Shown here piece by piece: positions 61,597 through 64,000 of a stretch of DNA of 64,000 nt. The number at the start of each line of letters is the position of its first letter. Positions within the stretch are counted from its first letter, which is position 1. Made by a program: the position numbers and the translations under genes. Origin of the DNA: Methanoculleus receptaculi. Lineage in GTDB: Archaea; Halobacteriota; Methanomicrobia; Methanomicrobiales; Methanoculleaceae. Where the stretch lies: NCBI RefSeq assembly GCF_033472595.1, contig NZ_CP137642.1, forward strand, positions 1,845,384-1,909,383, written 5' to 3'. The notes beneath the pieces were generated by a model that was not told where the DNA came from, searched no databases, and saw nothing but the letters and a program-made list of their open reading frames with translations.

Positions 61597-63193
61597 TCTG
61601 CTCAGCCACCTGATTCTGGGTAGATTTATTCTTCTTGCATGCTTCTACAAACCCTACATAGGGCGGGGAAGGGTGGGTCGGGCTCGACCTGAACTCGGGG
61701 TGGAACTGTGTCGCAAGGTAGAAGGGATGATCCGGGATCTCGCAGACCTCCATCCGTTGCCCGCAGAAACCTGAGAACACCAGCCCGGCGGCTTCAAGGT
61801 CAGCGATGAACGCCGGGTTCACCTCGTAGCGGTGGCGGTGCCGCTCAACGATCGACGTCCCGCCGTAGAGCCCGGCAACCAGCGTCCCTTCCTTGAGTGT
61901 GATGCTGCAGTTCCCAAGGCGCATCGTGCCCCCGAGTTCGCTGACCTCCTCCTGCTCTGGAAGGAGGGCGATGACATGTGTCCCTTCGTCTATCTCCTCG
62001 CTTGTAGCGTCCTCTATTCCAGCTACGTGCCGGGCGTACTCGATCACGGCAAGCTGAAAACCGAGGCAGAGACCGAGGTAGGGTTTTCTCTCCTCGCGGG
62101 CGCAGCGGATCGCCTGGATCTTGCCCTCGATGCCACGTTTCCCAAACCCCCCTGGAACCAGGACACCGTCGACATCGGCGAGATCCCTGGGTTCGAACGC
62201 CTCCGCATCCAGCCACTGGATGTTCACCTCGGTGGAGAGAGCCCTGCCAGCGTGCTTGAGCGCCTCCTTGATGGACATGTAGACGTCCTCGATCCCGTAC
62301 TTGCTTACTATGGCAACCGTCACCCGGTTGGTGTACTCCCTAGAGACAACCCTGTACCAGGCCGGATCTGGCTGCCTGTTCTCCAGTCCAAGGTAACTGC
62401 AGACGACATCCGCAAGCCCTTCTTTCTCAAGTTCCATTGGGATCTGGTAGATGTCAGGGACGTCCTTTGCGGAGATGACGGCCTTTGCCGGGACATCGGT
62501 GAAGGCCGATATCTTCTTCTTTGTCTGTTGGCTGAGCACCTCTCTGCTCCTGCCAACGATGATGTCGGGCTGCAGCCCCAGTTCCCGAAGCGCCTTGACT
62601 GAGTGCTGTGTGGGTTTGGTCTTGTGATCACCCATGGTGTCTACCGGGACAAGGGTGACGTGGACCAGGATCATCTCCTCCCGTGGAAGTTCACCGTGCA
62701 TCTGCCGTATGGCCTCTAAAAACGGCATGCTCTCGATGTCGCCCACCGTGCCGCCAACCTCCACAAGGCAGATCTCGGCTTTCCTGCCACCGTCGATAGG
62801 CTCCTCGGCCGCACGCCTGATGCTCTGCTTGATCTCGTCTGTGATGTGAGGGATTATCTGGACGGTCGCGCCGAGGAAGTCTCCCCGCCGCTCCTTCTCG
62901 ATGACGTTCCGGTAGACCTTGCCCGTCGTTATGTTGTGGATCGATTTCAGGTTGATATCCAGGAACCGCTCGTAGTTGCCGAGATCGAGATCGACCTCCC
63001 CGCCGTCGGAGAGGACAAAGACCTCCCCGTGTTGGGCAGGGTTCATCGTGCCGGCATCGATGTTCAGGTATGGATCAATCTTTACCGCCGTCACCTCGTA
63101 GCCGCGATTCTTCAAGATGCGGCCGATGGACGCCGTGGTTATACCTTTCCCGAGCCCGCTCATGACGCCGCCGGTTACAACGATATACTTCAA
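61583..63193 (-). CDS. pyrG: CTP synthase
   Basis: 536 residues. The N-terminal amidoligase domain has [31 protein letters not shown] and [42 protein letters not shown]. The C-terminal glutaminase domain has LCLGFQ with the catalytic Cys and a late QFHPEF with the catalytic His. It aminates UTP to CTP. First gene of the nucleotide/amino-acid/lipid operon; the downstream genes all overlap or abut. Confidence 0.97.
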   Translation of the reverse strand: MKYIVVTGGVMSGLGKGITTASIGRILKNRGYEVTAVKIDPYLNIDAGTMNPAQHGEVFVLSDGGEVDLDLGNYERFLDINLKSIHNITTGKVYRNVIEKERRGDFLGATVQIIPHITDEIKQSIRRAAEEPIDGGRKAEICLVEVGGTVGDIESMPFLEAIRQMHGELPREEMILVHVTLVPVDTMGDHKTKPTQHSVKALRELGLQPDIIVGRSREVLSQQTKKKISAFTDVPAKAVISAKDVPDIYQIPMELEKEGLADVVCSYLGLENRQPDPAWYRVVSREYTNRVTVAIVSKYGIEDVYMSIKEALKHAGRALSTEVNIQWLDAEAFEPRDLADVDGVLVPGGFGKRGIEGKIQAIRCAREERKPYLGLCLGFQLAVIEYARHVAGIEDATSEEIDEGTHVIALLPEQEEVSELGGTMRLGNCSITLKEGTLVAGLYGGTSIVERHRHRYEVNPAFIADLEAAGLVFSGFCGQRMEVCEIPDHPFYLATQFHPEFRSSPTHPSPPYVGFVEACKKNKSTQNQVAEQNDER

Positions 63194-63311
63194 ACTCTCG
63201 CTCCTCCCCCGATCGTTTCCAGATCTTCTCTCCTAGATATGTGATCCCGCGTATTGAGAATCTATTGTTCGGGAGATCCCGTGCGCCCCTCTCTCTGAAG
63301 GGAGGGCAGTG

Positions 63312-63722
63312 CTACCTCCTGATAACCGCATAAGATGTCGATGTCCGGGACAGGAGCGTCCCGTCCTCACCGCTCGTTACCTCGCCATCTGCAAACGCCA
63401 CCCGGCGGCCTTTGCGGATGACATCCCCGGTGGCGAAGATCGTCCCGGAATTGACACCCTTTATGAAACAGGTATGCTCGTCGATCGTGGCTATACGCTC
63501 ACCCTCCTCAAGGAGGGTGTAGAGGGCAAGCGCGACCGCCTCGTCCGCAAGCGCCACGTAGACACCACCCTGGAGCCACCCGGCACCGTTCAGCATATCC
63601 GGTCTGACCTCCATCGAGAGGGAGGCATGCCCATCTCCAAAACCCTCAATCTCTATACCCATCAGGCTGAAGAAGGGATTCGCATCCCTTCCAACCTCTT
63701 TTAACCTCTCAATGTAGCCCAT
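63312..63722 (-). CDS. Hotdog-fold thioesterase (PaaI family)
   Basis: 136 residues. NPFFSLMGIEIEGFGDGHASLSMEVRPDMLNGAGWLQGGVYVALADEAVALAL is the PaaI-type hotdog core. The usual N-G-x-x-H-G is replaced by NGAGWLQGG, so the His is absent and the Asp in ADEAV may be the catalytic acid. It probably hydrolyses aromatic or acyl-CoA thioesters, which is odd in a methanogen without beta-oxidation. ATG 63722 is used; GGAGG lies about 12 nt upstream. Confidence 0.86.
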   Translation of the reverse strand: MGYIERLKEVGRDANPFFSLMGIEIEGFGDGHASLSMEVRPDMLNGAGWLQGGVYVALADEAVALALYTLLEEGERIATIDEHTCFIKGVNSGTIFATGDVIRKGRRVAFADGEVTSGEDGTLLSRTSTSYAVIRR

Positions 63723-63945
63723 GCTATCATACCCGCCTCCTTGAGGGTTTGGGATTACCAATGATAAGCATTATGAATACAGGTGCCCCTTGAGAAGGGG
63801 TCACGCAGATCGGCGTTATTCTGTCCTGCAGAGTGTCTACAGGCATTTATGCGATGAAAGGCAGATCAAGCCTCAAAATTCCTGCCGTTTTAGCCCGGTG
63901 AGCATATGACAACAAATATCTCTTCCACCTTCCACCAGTAGATCC

Positions 63946-64000
63946 ATGGAAAGAGCGTGGCAGCCAGAGGCCCTCCAGAACAGGAGACTCGAACAACTCA
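63946..64000 (+). CDS. Possible CDS start, truncated by window end
   Basis: An ATG at 63946 opens a frame reading MERAWQPEALQNRRLEQL to the edge. A TATA-like ACAAATATCTC lies about 29 nt upstream, as for the leaderless genes in this window. Only 18 residues are visible, too few to name a family. Confidence 0.35.
   Translation, partial: MERAWQPEALQNRRLEQL

Overview
The window reads as about 64 kb of a methanogenic euryarchaeal chromosome, most likely Methanomicrobiales (Methanoculleus-like; the genus is an inference). Support comes from an archaeal S10-spc ribosomal operon with eukaryote-type members (rpS4e, rpL32e, rpL19e), F420-dependent methylene-H4MPT dehydrogenase (mtd), two F420H2 oxidase-type flavodiiron proteins, a Tfx-type regulator, FdhD with DUF1890/DUF1894 partners, phosphoribulokinase, an archaeal histone, RadA, RPA, FEN1 and A/T-rich TATA boxes. 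Many genes look leaderless: a TATA box is centred 23-28 nt before the start codon.

Layout. 1-9.1 kb: a truncated OGG-type glycosylase, a modABC molybdate importer, a V4R regulator divergent from fprA with a palindromic operator between them, an MFS transporter, and an ACT/DUF5612-Sua5-nucleotidyltransferase set. 9.1-16.9 kb: a solitary Cas4-like protein, DUF3467, tRNA-Thr(CGU), a frameshifted B12-binding radical SAM gene, an HD phosphohydrolase, a lipoprotein, an alpha/beta hydrolase, and long gene-poor stretches carrying a degenerate repeat family. 16.9-31.5 kb: one minus-strand operon from rpl3 through rpl15 to secY, then adk, an EMC3/DUF106 protein and cmk. 31.5-39.1 kb: a gene-free stretch with a candidate structured RNA, tfx and mtd divergent, a TrkH-type potassium channel, phosphoribulokinase, a second flavodiiron protein, endonuclease V and rubredoxin. 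39.1-43.5 kb: a decayed TPP enzyme, an array of short hairpins, then aqpM with DUF2180 and DUF2193 genes of unknown function. 43.5-53.9 kb: FEN1, a presenilin-type protease, a NOG1-like GTPase, an HTH-CBS regulator, a histone, a PRC-barrel protein, phosphoglycolate phosphatase-radA, and dapL-lysA-rpa. 53.9-64 kb: more repeat copies, cutA-fdhD-DUF1890-DUF1894, tspO, and a tightly coupled minus-strand operon pyrG-guaAB-argD-hisC-NMP kinase-CDP-alcohol phosphatidyltransferase, then a thioesterase and a possible truncated gene.

How they fit together. Molybdate import and FdhD serve Mo/W formate and formylmethanofuran dehydrogenases encoded elsewhere. Mtd and the Tfx regulator belong to the CO2-reducing pathway. 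The flavodiiron proteins with rubredoxin point to oxygen defence. Phosphoribulokinase points to the reductive hexulose phosphate pathway. The least explained block is DUF2193-DUF2180-AqpM, which has a long untranslated leader and lies next to a decayed gene and a hairpin array.
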